Assembly (NCBI GenBank): GCA_033239125.1
Contig: BSWB01000006.1
Coordinates: 30,806,001 to 30,870,000, forward strand
Reading direction: 5' to 3'
From: Fagopyrum homotropicum
Taxonomy: Eukaryota; Streptophyta; Magnoliopsida; Caryophyllales; Polygonaceae
Length of the DNA: 64,000 bases
The position numbers and the translations under genes are program-made. Under the pieces are notes generated by a model, which saw nothing but the letters and a program-made list of their open reading frames with translations, made no database searches and was not told the DNA's origin. Numbering within the stretch: the stretch's first letter is position 1; each line of letters begins with the position of its first letter. Positions 8,890-18,645 of the stretch are shown one piece after another.

Positions 8890-10968
8890 ATGAGTCTAAC
8901 CAATGTAGGGGAAGATGAAGAGTGCAATGAGGCAATTGAAGCCTTAGAAGCACAAGAAGAGATGCGTGAAGAGGAGTTTGAGAAACTCCACGATGAGGCT
9001 GAGAATGTCAGAATCCACGGTCATACCCTGTATTCCACGACCGTGGATTCCACAACCAAAATCGTGCCTCATTCCAGGGGATTATACGGCCGTGGAGAAG
9101 ATGTGACAACCGTATTTCCCTTCCACGCCCTAAACCACGGCCGTGGAGGACAAGATCCACCCATAATTTTGGCCGTGGAAGAGAGTGATCGAGACATTTC
9201 TTCAACTTCTTCTAATTCTTCTCCCACACACTCAACACCCTTAGAAACTTCTAAGGAGACGTCAGATGCTTCTCAAGGATCGTTGGAAGCTCCGAAAGCA
9301 ATGGAACTCAAACCACTTCCTACTCATCTAAGGTACGCTTTTCTAGGATCTAATTCTACCTTTCCGGTTATCGTTAGTTCCGAACTAAGCATAGATGAAC
9401 ATGAACAGCTCATGATTGTCCTTAGGAAACATAGGAAAGCTATAGGCTATACTATCGAGGACTTAGTAGGAATTAAACCCTCCCTATGCATGCATAAGAT
9501 ACTAATGGAGGAAGATTTTAGAACTTCAAGACAACCTCAAAGGCGGTTGAATCCGACCATGAAGGAGGTTGTCAAGAAGGAAATTCTTAAGCTTCTTGAT
9601 GCAGGTATCATCTACCCTATCTCCGATAGCAAGTGGGTGAGTCCAGTTCAAGTAGTTCCGAAGAAGGGAGGAATGACGGTCATCACCAACAAGAACAACG
9701 AACTCATTCCTACCCGAACCGTAACTGGATGGCGGATGTGCATAGACTACCGCAAGCTCAACAACGCAACGCGGAAGGATCATTTTCCATTGCCATTCAT
9801 TGATCAAATGCTTGAAAGGTTAGCGCAACATTCACATTTTTGCTACCTTGACGGCTATAGTGGTTTCTTTCAGATTCCGATACATCCGGACGATCAGGAG
9901 AAGACCACATTCACGTGCCCTTGGGGTACGTTTGCTTATAGGAGAATGCCGTTCGGGCTTTGCAACGCCCCAGCCACCTTCCAACGGTGCATGATGGCCA
10001 TCTTCTCCGAATACATAGAGGAAATCATGGAAGTCTTCATGGACGACTTCTCCGTATACGGTTCCTCTTTTAACGATTGCCTTTCTAACCTTTCTCTTGT
10101 TTTGCAAAGGTGTGAAGACACTAACCTAGTTCTTAATTGGGAGAAGTGTCAATTCATGGTTAAGGAAGGAATTGTATTAGGTCACTTAGTCTCTAGTAGA
10201 GGGATAGAGGTAGACAAGGCTAAGATAGAGACCATAGAGAAACTTCCTCCCCCAATTTCGGTGAAAGGGATAAGAAGTTTCCTAGGACATGCTGGATTTT
10301 ATAGACGTTTCATTAAAGACTTTTCTAAGATATCAAAACCTCTCACTAATCTATTGATGAAGGATGCGGTTTTTGAGTTTTCGCAGGAATGTTTGGATGC
10401 GTTTAACACCATTCGGAAAGCTCTAATCTCAGCACCTATTATCCAACCTCCGGATTGGACTCTACCCTTTGAGATTATGTGCGATGCTAGTGATGTAGCT
10501 ATTGGAGCTGTTCTTGGACAACGAAAGGAAGGGCGAACCCATGCCATATACTATGCTAGCAAGACGCTAGATGAAGCGCAGCTCAACTACGCCACTACCG
10601 AGAAAGAATTTTTAGCCATTGTCTATGCTATTGACAAGTTTCGCTCTTATCTTGTAGGTGCAAAGGTGATTGTCTACACGGATCATGCTGCAATCCGGTA
10701 CCTCCTTGCGAAGAAAGATGCGAAGCCAAGGCTGATTAGATGGATTCTTCTCCTACAAGAATTCGATCTTGAGATCCGCGACAAGAAAGGTTCAGAAAAT
10801 TCTGTTGCGGATCACTTGAGTCGTCTAACACATCTAGAGGACGACCATCTACCCATTGATGACTCCTTTCCGGACGAACACCTACATGTCATAGAGGAGT
10901 GCATCAACATGATCTCCAAAGGTAACGAACCATGGTTTGCTGATTTTGTTAACTATTTGGTTTGCTAG
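8890..10968 (+). CDS. Athila-1 reverse transcriptase and RNase H
   Basis: A 692-codon open frame, in frame with the protease segment. Codons about 1-150 are a variable linker containing translated palindrome copies (9008-9182). The RT domain follows, with IDYRKLN, the active-site FMDDFSVYG (codons about 383-391) and FLGHAGFYRRFI. RNase H follows, with MCDASD near codon 531, TTEKEFLAIVYA, YTDHAAIRYLL and ENSVADHLSRL. It copies element RNA into DNA and degrades the RNA strand. It ends at TAG (10966-10968) where Athila-2 has Glu and continues. The domains themselves look intact, but no initiation route is evident. Confidence 0.9.
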   Translation: MSLTNVGEDEECNEAIEALEAQEEMREEEFEKLHDEAENVRIHGHTLYSTTVDSTTKIVPHSRGLYGRGEDVTTVFPFHALNHGRGGQDPPIILAVEESDRDISSTSSNSSPTHSTPLETSKETSDASQGSLEAPKAMELKPLPTHLRYAFLGSNSTFPVIVSSELSIDEHEQLMIVLRKHRKAIGYTIEDLVGIKPSLCMHKILMEEDFRTSRQPQRRLNPTMKEVVKKEILKLLDAGIIYPISDSKWVSPVQVVPKKGGMTVITNKNNELIPTRTVTGWRMCIDYRKLNNATRKDHFPLPFIDQMLERLAQHSHFCYLDGYSGFFQIPIHPDDQEKTTFTCPWGTFAYRRMPFGLCNAPATFQRCMMAIFSEYIEEIMEVFMDDFSVYGSSFNDCLSNLSLVLQRCEDTNLVLNWEKCQFMVKEGIVLGHLVSSRGIEVDKAKIETIEKLPPPISVKGIRSFLGHAGFYRRFIKDFSKISKPLTNLLMKDAVFEFSQECLDAFNTIRKALISAPIIQPPDWTLPFEIMCDASDVAIGAVLGQRKEGRTHAIYYASKTLDEAQLNYATTEKEFLAIVYAIDKFRSYLVGAKVIVYTDHAAIRYLLAKKDAKPRLIRWILLLQEFDLEIRDKKGSENSVADHLSRLTHLEDDHLPIDDSFPDEHLHVIEECINMISKGNEPWFADFVNYLVC
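9135..9146. repeat. Palindrome CCACGGCCGTGG in the protease-RT linker
   Basis: Perfect copy, with the variants CCACGACCGTGG at 9035-9046 and TACGGCCGTGG at 9085-9095. They lie inside the open frame and are translated as part of the linker. Confidence 0.9.
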
Positions 10969-12207
10969 GAGATACCACCCGGACTATCCTACGCACAAAG
11001 GAAGAAGTTCTTTAAGGACGTCCGGGAGTACTATTGGAATGAGCCTCTCCTCTTCAAGAGAGGTCCGGATGGCATCATTCGGCGATGTGTGCCGGAAGAT
11101 GAGATGCAAAGTGTCATCCGTCATTGTCATTCACTACCTTATGGAGGACACGCTAGTTCGAACAAGACTAGCGCAAAGGTATTGCAATCTGGATTCTTTT
11201 GGCCTACTTTGTTTAGAGATGTGCAATCCTTTGTTTCTTGTTGCGATGCTTGTCAAAGAACAGGCAATATCTCTAGGAGGAATGAGATGCCCCTCAACAA
11301 CATCCAAGAGGTGGAGATTTTCGACGTTTGGGGAGTCGATTTCATGGGACCATTCCCATCTTCTTGTGGAAACCAATACATACTATTGGCGGTAGACTAC
11401 GTTTCTAGATGGGTGGAAGCAATTGCCTCTCCCACAAATGATGCCATGGTGGTGGTTAAGTTCTTCAACAAGACCATCTTCCCGCGATTTGGGACGCCAA
11501 GGACGATCATTAGTGATGGAGGTTCTCACTTCATAGCCCGTCGCTTTGAAGCTCTTCTAGCTAAGTATGGGGTTACTCACAAGATCGCTACCCCTTACCA
11601 TCCACAAACAAGTGGACAAGTTGAGATCTCAAATAGGGAAATCAAAGGAATCTTAGAGAAGACGGTTTCAAGGACTAGGAAGGATTGGTCCTTGAAACTT
11701 GACGATGCATTATGGGCGTACCGGACTGCGTACAAGACTCCCATAGGAACCACACCATACAACCTTGTGTATGGGAAGTCTTGTCACTTGCCGGTAGAGT
11801 TGGAGCACAAAGCGTTTTGGGCTATCAAGTGGCTGAATTTCGGCATGAAAGAAGCAGGAGAGAAGCGTCTCCTAGACATCAATGAGCTAGATGAACTCCG
11901 CTTGAATGCTTATGAAAACGCTAAGATCTATAAGGAGAGAGCAAAGCGTTGGCATGATAAGCACATCATTCCAAAGGACTTCAAAGAAGGAGATCAAGTT
12001 CTCCTCTTCAATTCAAGGCTTCGTCTCTTTCCAGGTAAGCTTAAATCTCGTTGGACCGGACCTTTTCTAATTAAGCGTATTTTCCCCCATGGTGCAGTTG
12101 AAGTATGGGGTGAAGCGAGCGGAACTTTTAAGGTGAACGGCCAACGACTCAAGAAGTATACGCCGGAACTCCAAGCTGAGGAGTTTGCGCCCACCGCACT
12201 CGAATAA
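10969..12207 (+). CDS. Athila-1 integrase
   Basis: In the same frame as RT-RNase H after the TAG at 10966. It starts with a short domain (PGLSYAQRKKFFKDV), then an HHCC zinc-binding region (HCHSLPYGGHAS and CCDACQRTG, about 11113-11265). The DDE catalytic core follows, with Asp in WGVDFMGP (about 11330), Asp in IISDGGSHF (about 11510) and Glu in GQVEISNREIKG (about 11620). The C-terminal part has LLFNSRLRLFPGKLKSRWTGPF and ends at 12207. Integrase joins element DNA to the host chromosome. The domain is intact but cut off from the rest of pol by the stop codon. Confidence 0.9.
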   Translation, partial: EIPPGLSYAQRKKFFKDVREYYWNEPLLFKRGPDGIIRRCVPEDEMQSVIRHCHSLPYGGHASSNKTSAKVLQSGFFWPTLFRDVQSFVSCCDACQRTGNISRRNEMPLNNIQEVEIFDVWGVDFMGPFPSSCGNQYILLAVDYVSRWVEAIASPTNDAMVVVKFFNKTIFPRFGTPRTIISDGGSHFIARRFEALLAKYGVTHKIATPYHPQTSGQVEISNREIKGILEKTVSRTRKDWSLKLDDALWAYRTAYKTPIGTTPYNLVYGKSCHLPVELEHKAFWAIKWLNFGMKEAGEKRLLDINELDELRLNAYENAKIYKERAKRWHDKHIIPKDFKEGDQVLLFNSRLRLFPGKLKSRWTGPFLIKRIFPHGAVEVWGEASGTFKVNGQRLKKYTPELQAEEFAPTALE

Positions 12208-13038
12208 GTGCGATATTGGTCTAGCTACGGACCTTAAACAAAGCGCTTCTTGGGAGGCAACCCAAGGTATTGCATTTTTGTTTTTGTTTTCGATTCATAG
12301 ATTAGCTTAGTATAGACGTTTGTTTGCTTTGTTTTTGCCTCGATTTCTTCCGGTATGTTCGTGTTTTTGGATGTAGGATCGATGGAGAAGGAAAAGGGAA
12401 GGAAAATGTCGAAGAAAAGTGACGAAATTTGGACTTTGGAGCTTTACAGAGGATTCCACGGTCTAAATTACGGTCGTCATAGCTACAGTAGCCGTATATC
12501 CCAAAAGCCTTTGAAAAATCACCAAAACCACGGTTCCGTACACTTCCACGGCCGTGGAACACTCCGACAGACCGTGATTTTCAAAATTTTGCCTGTGACT
12601 ATATAAGCCACATTTTTCACAAATTTATCCCAAAAATCCCTCTTTCCACGACCTAAGTGCCGAAAACCCACGACCCCCTCTCAAATCTTCGTTTCCTAAT
12701 CGTTTTCAACGATTCTTCTTCCTAAATTACAGCAAATTCAACCACAAACAAGATCCAAGCGACGAATCGAACGGAAATTCACCAACAAACGCGTATTTCG
12801 GATTTTTCAATCCGAAAAAGAGGTTTTATTTTCCCTTCTTGATTCTTGCCGATTTGGTTGTTTTTGTTAGAGATTTCTAGGAAGAACTGATTGAAATTGG
12901 AGGAAATTAGACTAGGACTGCCTGTTATGGAGATTAATTGTTGATTTGCTGAGATTTGTGATTTTCTGAGACGAATCACGGTCTCTGGGTAAATTACGGC
13001 CGTGGTTTGCTGAAGAACAGACCGTAATTTTGAGCAGA
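12208..13038 (+). other. Athila-1 spacer between integrase and extra ORF
   Basis: Noncoding. It contains the perfect palindrome at 12546-12557 and degenerate relatives near 12455-12480 and 12975-13010. No other feature is recognised. Confidence 0.6.
12546..12557. repeat. Palindrome CCACGGCCGTGG after integrase
   Basis: Perfect copy in the spacer after integrase, at the position corresponding to the Athila-2 palindrome at 50911-50924. Confidence 0.9.
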
Positions 13039-14610
13039 ATGGATTTCGTGAGAAGAGTTTCAGGGAGGATAAAAGAGAAGAAGAATGAGCGGAATAAGAA
13101 AAGGAAGGGTAATCCCTCCTCCTCCTCATCCTCTAGGGCACCACCACCCTCTTCACCTTCACCTCCATCCTCATCTTCACCTCCAAGCTCACCTCCTCAC
13201 CCTAGAGTCCCGACCATACACGACGATCATCTCGATGCACTCGAGAGGATCAAGGAGAGGGCAGTGATTGGCCCTAGATATTTGTTGTTGGAGGATCTAC
13301 TTCCTCTCAACATAGTGGATGATCTTACATGGCTCTTGGATAGAGCCGGATTACTTGTCTTCACGAATATTCGTGAAGACGCATATGAGGAGATTACACG
13401 GGAGGTTGTGACATCCTTTGAGCACAGCCACGTAGACAGGACCGTCTCTTTCCGCCTCATGGAGAGGGATTATCAGTTGAGTATTCGTGAGTTTGGGACC
13501 ATTTTCGGGTTCCATGAGACCTTTAATGGTCGATTTCCGAGTGGTGTTTACCCCAAGGACTTTTGGGAGGAGGTGGCTATGATCTACGCTAGCGAGGACC
13601 GCTGGCAACCCGCTGACACCAAGGCTAGATTGATGTACCATCTAGCCTTGAAGATAGCCCACCGTGTTCTTTCGGAGTGTCTCTTTCCTAGGACGGAGAC
13701 GCCCCAAAAGATCAAGACGGATGAGCTATTCTTGCTTTACTACATGCTTTATGGACGCCGGGCTGATTGTGTCACTCTCTTGGCTGCTACGATGAGCAAG
13801 CTCAAGAACAAGAAGAAGGGGAACATTGGATATGGTGGGATAGTTACCCACATTGCTAGGATTTTTGGTGTCGACTTTTCTGCTTGCACCCGCATACCGG
13901 CCATACCTTTAGGGGTACATGCTTTCATGGTTAGGGGTCTCATTTTCCCCACACATAGAGGTCCGCCTTATGCGGGCATGCCTTGGGAGAGTAGGACGGG
14001 TAGGGGTATAGAGTGGCTACCGGAGTACTCCATTATGGCTGGACGCCATAATTGGAAGGAGACGTTCGCTGCGATGCATGCGAACAGGATACCAGCTCCC
14101 CCTTATGTCCCACCACCGGTTGTTGAGGAGGAGGATATGGGAGATCAGTTTGAGAGTGGAGGAGGAGCCGAGCAGGAGTTTGGCACGTTTCCGGATCAGC
14201 CGGAGGCGGCCCCAAATGTACCTAGACGCTCTCCACATCCAGCTAGAGCCTCAGGCTCGTCATCTCGCCGCGCTAGCGTGAGTGAGAGGCCCACGTGGAT
14301 GACCACACCTCCCGCATGGTATGGCATTCCCCCTCCTTGGTCCACCGAGCAGCCAGCAGCACCTCCACCAGCACCAGCACCATCCGACGCCCCAGCATGG
14401 TATAGTCAGGCCCCGAGATGGTACGAGCAGATGCCGGATTGGGCTACCGGACTTTCAGAGAGAGTGGGAGCATTGGAGATCCGAGCCGATGCTAGAGACG
14501 GACGCCTAGACGACCTTGACCACATGATGAGGGACGTCTACCGCCAGCAGTTTGGGCGGTTCTATGATCCGAGCTTCTCTCCATTCCCGCCTCCGCCGGC
14601 ACCGCAGTGA
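13039..14610 (+). CDS. Athila-1 extra ORF (Athila ORF1-like), intact
   Basis: A 523-residue intact frame from ATG 13039, in the position where envelope-like ORFs occur in this lineage. The N-terminus is Lys/Arg-rich, then there is a Ser/Pro-rich tract (about residues 27-60). A globular region with TVSFRLMERDYQLSIREFG and LFPRTETPQKIKTDELF resembles the plant Athila ORF-1 protein family, whose function is unknown. The C-terminal half is Pro/Trp-rich with a terminal heptad-like segment. I see no signal peptide or membrane segment, so an envelope role is not supported. It is unbroken while gag and pol are broken. Confidence 0.75.
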   Translation: MDFVRRVSGRIKEKKNERNKKRKGNPSSSSSSRAPPPSSPSPPSSSSPPSSPPHPRVPTIHDDHLDALERIKERAVIGPRYLLLEDLLPLNIVDDLTWLLDRAGLLVFTNIREDAYEEITREVVTSFEHSHVDRTVSFRLMERDYQLSIREFGTIFGFHETFNGRFPSGVYPKDFWEEVAMIYASEDRWQPADTKARLMYHLALKIAHRVLSECLFPRTETPQKIKTDELFLLYYMLYGRRADCVTLLAATMSKLKNKKKGNIGYGGIVTHIARIFGVDFSACTRIPAIPLGVHAFMVRGLIFPTHRGPPYAGMPWESRTGRGIEWLPEYSIMAGRHNWKETFAAMHANRIPAPPYVPPPVVEEEDMGDQFESGGGAEQEFGTFPDQPEAAPNVPRRSPHPARASGSSSRRASVSERPTWMTTPPAWYGIPPPWSTEQPAAPPPAPAPSDAPAWYSQAPRWYEQMPDWATGLSERVGALEIRADARDGRLDDLDHMMRDVYRQQFGRFYDPSFSPFPPPPAPQ

Positions 14611-14693
14611 CTTGATGCATGACCGTTCGTTTAGACATTCCCGCCACCACTTTGTGAGTTTCTTTTTCTTTTCTTCTTTTCTTTCTTTCTTTT

Positions 14694-14728
14694 GAATATT
14701 AGGGACAATGTTCGTCCTAAGTATGGGG
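14694..14728 (+). promoter_or_regulatory. Athila-1 distal hairpin plus purine tract (second PPT-like site)
   Basis: GAATATT (14694-14700), loop AGGGAC, AATGTTC (14707-14713): a 7-bp stem with one G-T pair. Five bases later comes AAGTATGGGG (14719-14728), identical to the tract next to the 3' LTR. It could serve as an internal plus-strand primer. Confidence 0.55.
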
Positions 14729-15910
14729 TGGGATGTACTAAAAATTTGTAATAACTCTACTTACTATGTTGCTTTCATTCGAGACTATCATTGCATGTTC
14801 ATTATGTGTTTCACGTTTCATTATCGCATTGCATGAAAAAGAACTTGAAAAACCATAAAAATTGAAAATTTTTGAAAAATTTTGTGCTTCTAATGAATTG
14901 AGATGATTTCTATGATAATCACCACTTGTGAATTGAGTTTAATGACAATTGCATGCTTAAAAGAATTGTGAATTGAAAAGAATTTGAATGAATGAATTTT
15001 ACCTCTTTTGCAAGTTTCATAATGTGATAAATGTTACCTAAATCATGTTGAGAGATTGAAGTTGAAATCACACTATAAGTTCTTATACTTCTTGTTGAGA
15101 TGATTAAGGCAATTCAATTTTTCTTTCTTCTTTCTTTGATCATTTTAGCTCCTCATTGAAATATTAGCCTCCTTTACCTATCCGGGAACTTGGAGAAGTG
15201 AATGAAAAAGGCATGTTTGATGTGGGAGGGCCATGAGAGCATTTATTTGCAATCAAAAGAATAGAAAGAAATTCTAGGTTTGGGGAAGTCAATCATGATG
15301 ATGAGTAACTCGGCACCATTCACATAACCGGGTGTTTGTGTCTTGCCAAAGTCGGATTGAGCGATATTCCTAGCGGATTATGGTATGTGCGCTAAGGGTT
15401 TGAGGTATCTCATAAAAATTGAGAAACGCCAATCTCCTAGGCTTCGGTTTTTGTGCACCTCTGTCCATAACTCCAAAAGTAAAGTCGAAAAATGAAAAGA
15501 AGAGAGCGAAGCTCTAAGTTGAAGTGTTGAGGAAACCGCAAAAGAAGAAGAAGGTAGTTGTCCACTTTTCCGGATTTATGCACCACATTTCCTTAAAGTC
15601 TTCCCTTCCTTTCCATATTCTAGACCTTTTCTTTGAAAGTCCTTAAGATCAAAAGAATGTTATATGACTTGGTGATCTAAATTGAAGTTTCTTATGATTG
15701 ATTTTGATAATGTTTGAAGGTTATGATACTTGTATAGAAGTTTGATTGATTCATAAATTTTCTTTGCTCTTACTCTTTGATTGAGTGTGTGAAAGTTTGG
15801 TAAACGATTGAAGCAAGGTTTGAGAATGATCTATTCTTTAGAAGGCACATTCATCCAAAAGAAGGTACACATATTTCATCCTAACTCTTGTTTAAAGCTT
15901 TTTGGAAGAC

Positions 15911-15949
15911 CTTGCTTAGGGACAAGCAAGTGTTAAGTATGGGGTTATT
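15911..15949 (+). promoter_or_regulatory. Athila-1 polypurine tract with upstream hairpin
   Basis: CTTGCTT (15911-15917), loop AGGGAC, AAGCAAG (15924-15930) form a perfect 7-bp stem. AAGTATGGGG at 15935-15944 is 5 bases from the 3' LTR start and is the expected plus-strand primer. Confidence 0.7.
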
Positions 15950-17720
15950 TGTTAGCATGAAATATTGTGATACTTTAGGCACGTTTTCTAAACGTATTTG
16001 ATTCATATTGATGGTCTTTGATTGAGCTTTATTGCATATGTGAGCTAGTATTACCTATATTGTCGATATGGATGTCTACACTAGCTTTATGTTGAAATAT
16101 AGGTGATTGAGAGTCATTTCCGAACGGAATCGAGCAAAGAAGAGTTGATTGCGTGTGTCCATGGATTGAGGGCATTCTAAGGAGCAAATTGGAGTTCAAC
16201 TTGAGGAATGCACGAGGCTAGGGAAGAATCACGTTCTTGCCCTAAACCACGCTCTAAAATACGGCCGTACTACAAACCACGTTTAGTTCCACGGCCGTGG
16301 AAGTATGCAAAGAGAGGCGTGATGCATTCCAGTAACTATTACGGTCGTGGAACATATGGTCCAAACCGTGACACATTCCACGCTCTAAATTACGGTCGTG
16401 GAACCTTCCACGACCGTGATCTTGGCAATCTTTTTCGCCACATTTTGAAGCCACGATCTTTTGAAGATTGGGCCGGGCCGATATTTTATCTTGCCCTATA
16501 AAAAGACGGACAAAGCAAGATTCCGTCAGGCCCGCTTACAATCCCCGCTTACACCACGCTTCATCTCCGCTTAGAGAATTGGAACGCCCGCATTAGCCCT
16601 CGTTTGGAAGCATTGACATCTCATTGGAGATTGAAGTTCGCATTTGGGAATTGCCCTAATCTCGCACCGTGGTGGAGATTGTTGTTGAGATCTCCGGATT
16701 TGCGGAAGATCGAAGCTTTTGGAAGATTGTTACAAGAAGACCTCTCTTCTTGTTTAGGTTTGATTTGGAAAACGGATTGACATCCCGTTTCCCCTTCTTT
16801 CCTAAGATTGTGATTTTTTTGTTTTATTCTGCATCCATTAACAATATTTGTTCTTGGTTGTAACTTTGAGATTGTTTTGAAGATTATTGAAAGTTTTCGG
16901 AAGTTTTCATCTTTCTATCTTTTAAATCTTGAATTGATATCAACATGACGGTTATTGGCTAAAAACCCTTAACAATTCTAAGGTGAAGGGTTGATAGTTG
17001 TTGCTTAGATGATGATAGATCGATCGTAAACAGATTAGACCCTGAGAGTTAGAGAGAATCGTCGACAAACCCTAAATTACGGTTTGTTCTTGAGTTTCAC
17101 GGCCGTGGAGTCTCAAGATCTGCCCGTAATTTCCCTTAAGTTTACGAACCTGCTTTTACTTTAATCCAAAGTTAAAGATTTGCTTTAACTTAGTTTAGGC
17201 TTGCCTTTTCTAGGTGGTAGTGAAGCCTCAACAACCTCTACCTCGATTGTGAGTGTCACAACCGTAATCGGTTAAGTTAGTCTTGATCCTTGGATTACAA
17301 GTTTGGGTAATTGACATTAATTCTCATCTTTAGAACCTTTCTATATTGAGCCTCAACAACCTGTATAGAGAGTGTCTTGTAGGTGAGTCATATAAGGTTT
17401 TTGGAACTTCACCGTACGATTACCTTACATTAGCATACCTTTGCATATCTCAACTCTGTCTTTATATCATTAGTATATCTTGAATCGATTGCCACAGCTG
17501 GATACTTGGATCTTTAGGATTGTTGTTTTCCCAATATTTGCAAAACTCTCATATTTACTCGCTTGATAACCTGCAATTGAATTTGTTCCCACCCAAATCC
17601 CTGTGTTCGATACTCTGGAATTCTTGCTTAACTACGTCGATCCGTACACTGCGGGTTCGCTTGCTTGATTCTAGTTTTATAAATTTAAAACTTATTTGCA
17701 CACACCTCTAGGGGCGAACA
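15950..17720 (+). repeat. Athila-1 3' LTR
   Basis: Same length as the 5' LTR (1,771 bp) with seven substitutions and no indels seen by eye. It ends GGGGCGAACA and is followed by the TSD CCAAA at 17721-17725. Confidence 0.95.
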
Positions 17721-17725
17721 CCAAA
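17721..17725. repeat. Target-site duplication of Athila-1 (CCAAA), right
   Basis: Matches 4425-4429. Confidence 0.95.
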
Positions 17726-18645
17726 CAATGAGCGTGGAATAGGGGTACATAGATATTGGATGCATATATGCAGTTAAGTCAATCAAATGCAAAGAAAGCC
17801 TTATCTTCAAATACAAACATTCAAAGATCGGGCATTATATGTTCATGATTCAAAGTACACTATATAACGTGATCGTTGTTAACAGGGTTTACACCGCACT
17901 GATCGAGCAGCCATCCAAGCCAAGTTATATCCCATTGGAAGCCGATGCCAACCAACAAAAAAAAAATGACCCGCCATGATGATGACAGGTCATCGCCATC
18001 CATTTCCCCAATCCACACTTCCCTTGCTTCATTCATCTTGATTTTGAATCTTAACCATGATTCTTTCCTTCGTGATTGAGGCTATATTGAAACTCGAACA
18101 GACTTTCTGGAAGTTCGCTCGCCACCGCGCTTCTACAGTTCTACTAGGCCAGCGTAAGAATCAATCGATCAGATGCAACTTTCGATTGTGAAATCATCTT
18201 GTGTCAATGAGATTAGCAATCGATTTAGAGATTCTAGTTGTAGGAGGTAATCTATTTGATATTAGCAACCAAAAACGGCTAAGGAAGAGGAGCTTGACAC
18301 AACCTTCGACAGAGATGAAAACACGAATACAGTTGTGTATAGTTGCACGGACTTGGCTACCGAAGTTGCAAGCTTGCGATTCATATTTGTTGCCTAATCA
18401 CACTATCCAATAATCAGTTTTGTCGAAGAAGAAGAGAAACACAAATTTTGGTTTTGAAGGAGAGGAGAAGCAAGAAAGGAAACTTACGTGATTTTGGGAT
18501 GAAAGATCCAATAATCTTTTGATTTTACATTATTTAACAAATTTAATTTATAAGATTTAATCTCAGCCTTTCAATTCAATCAATGGCTTAGATTTAATGA
18601 ACTCCACCCTGAAGTTAAAAAATTAACTCCAGGGGAGCACAACCG
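17726..18645. mobile_element. Right half of the Mutator-like long-TIR element
   Basis: The second part of the element interrupted by Athila-1. 18333-18610 is the inverted partner of 3932-4282; 18611-18645 is an outer extension missing from the left arm. 17726-18330 is unique internal sequence with no transposase and no convincing gene. Joining the two halves gives an element of about 1.4 kb, too short to be autonomous. Confidence 0.6.

Larger units (their letters stand above)
14611..15949 (+). other. Athila-1 3' noncoding region
   Basis: A 1.3-kb noncoding tract. It holds a hairpin plus AAGTATGGGG near its start (14694-14728) and again at its end (15911-15944). A block at 15300-15400 is strikingly similar to Athila-2 at 51785-51890. 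No conserved coding frame is seen. Confidence 0.75.
4430..17720 (+). mobile_element. Athila-1: complete Ty3/gypsy Athila-type retrotransposon
   Basis: A 13,291-bp element with 1,771-bp LTRs (4430-6200 and 15950-17720), 5-bp target duplication CCAAA, tRNA-Asp primer site, gag, protease, RT-RNase H, integrase, an extra ORF after integrase, a long 3' noncoding region and a polypurine tract. By eye the LTRs differ at seven positions (about 0.4 percent), so insertion is recent. Gag-pol carries three nonsense codons and one frameshift, so it cannot make its own replication proteins as written. It inserted into the Mutator-like element. Confidence 0.95.

Noticed and set aside
13039..14610. Envelope glycoprotein for the Athila-1 extra ORF
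   Set aside because: No signal peptide, transmembrane segment or Cys pattern is visible.
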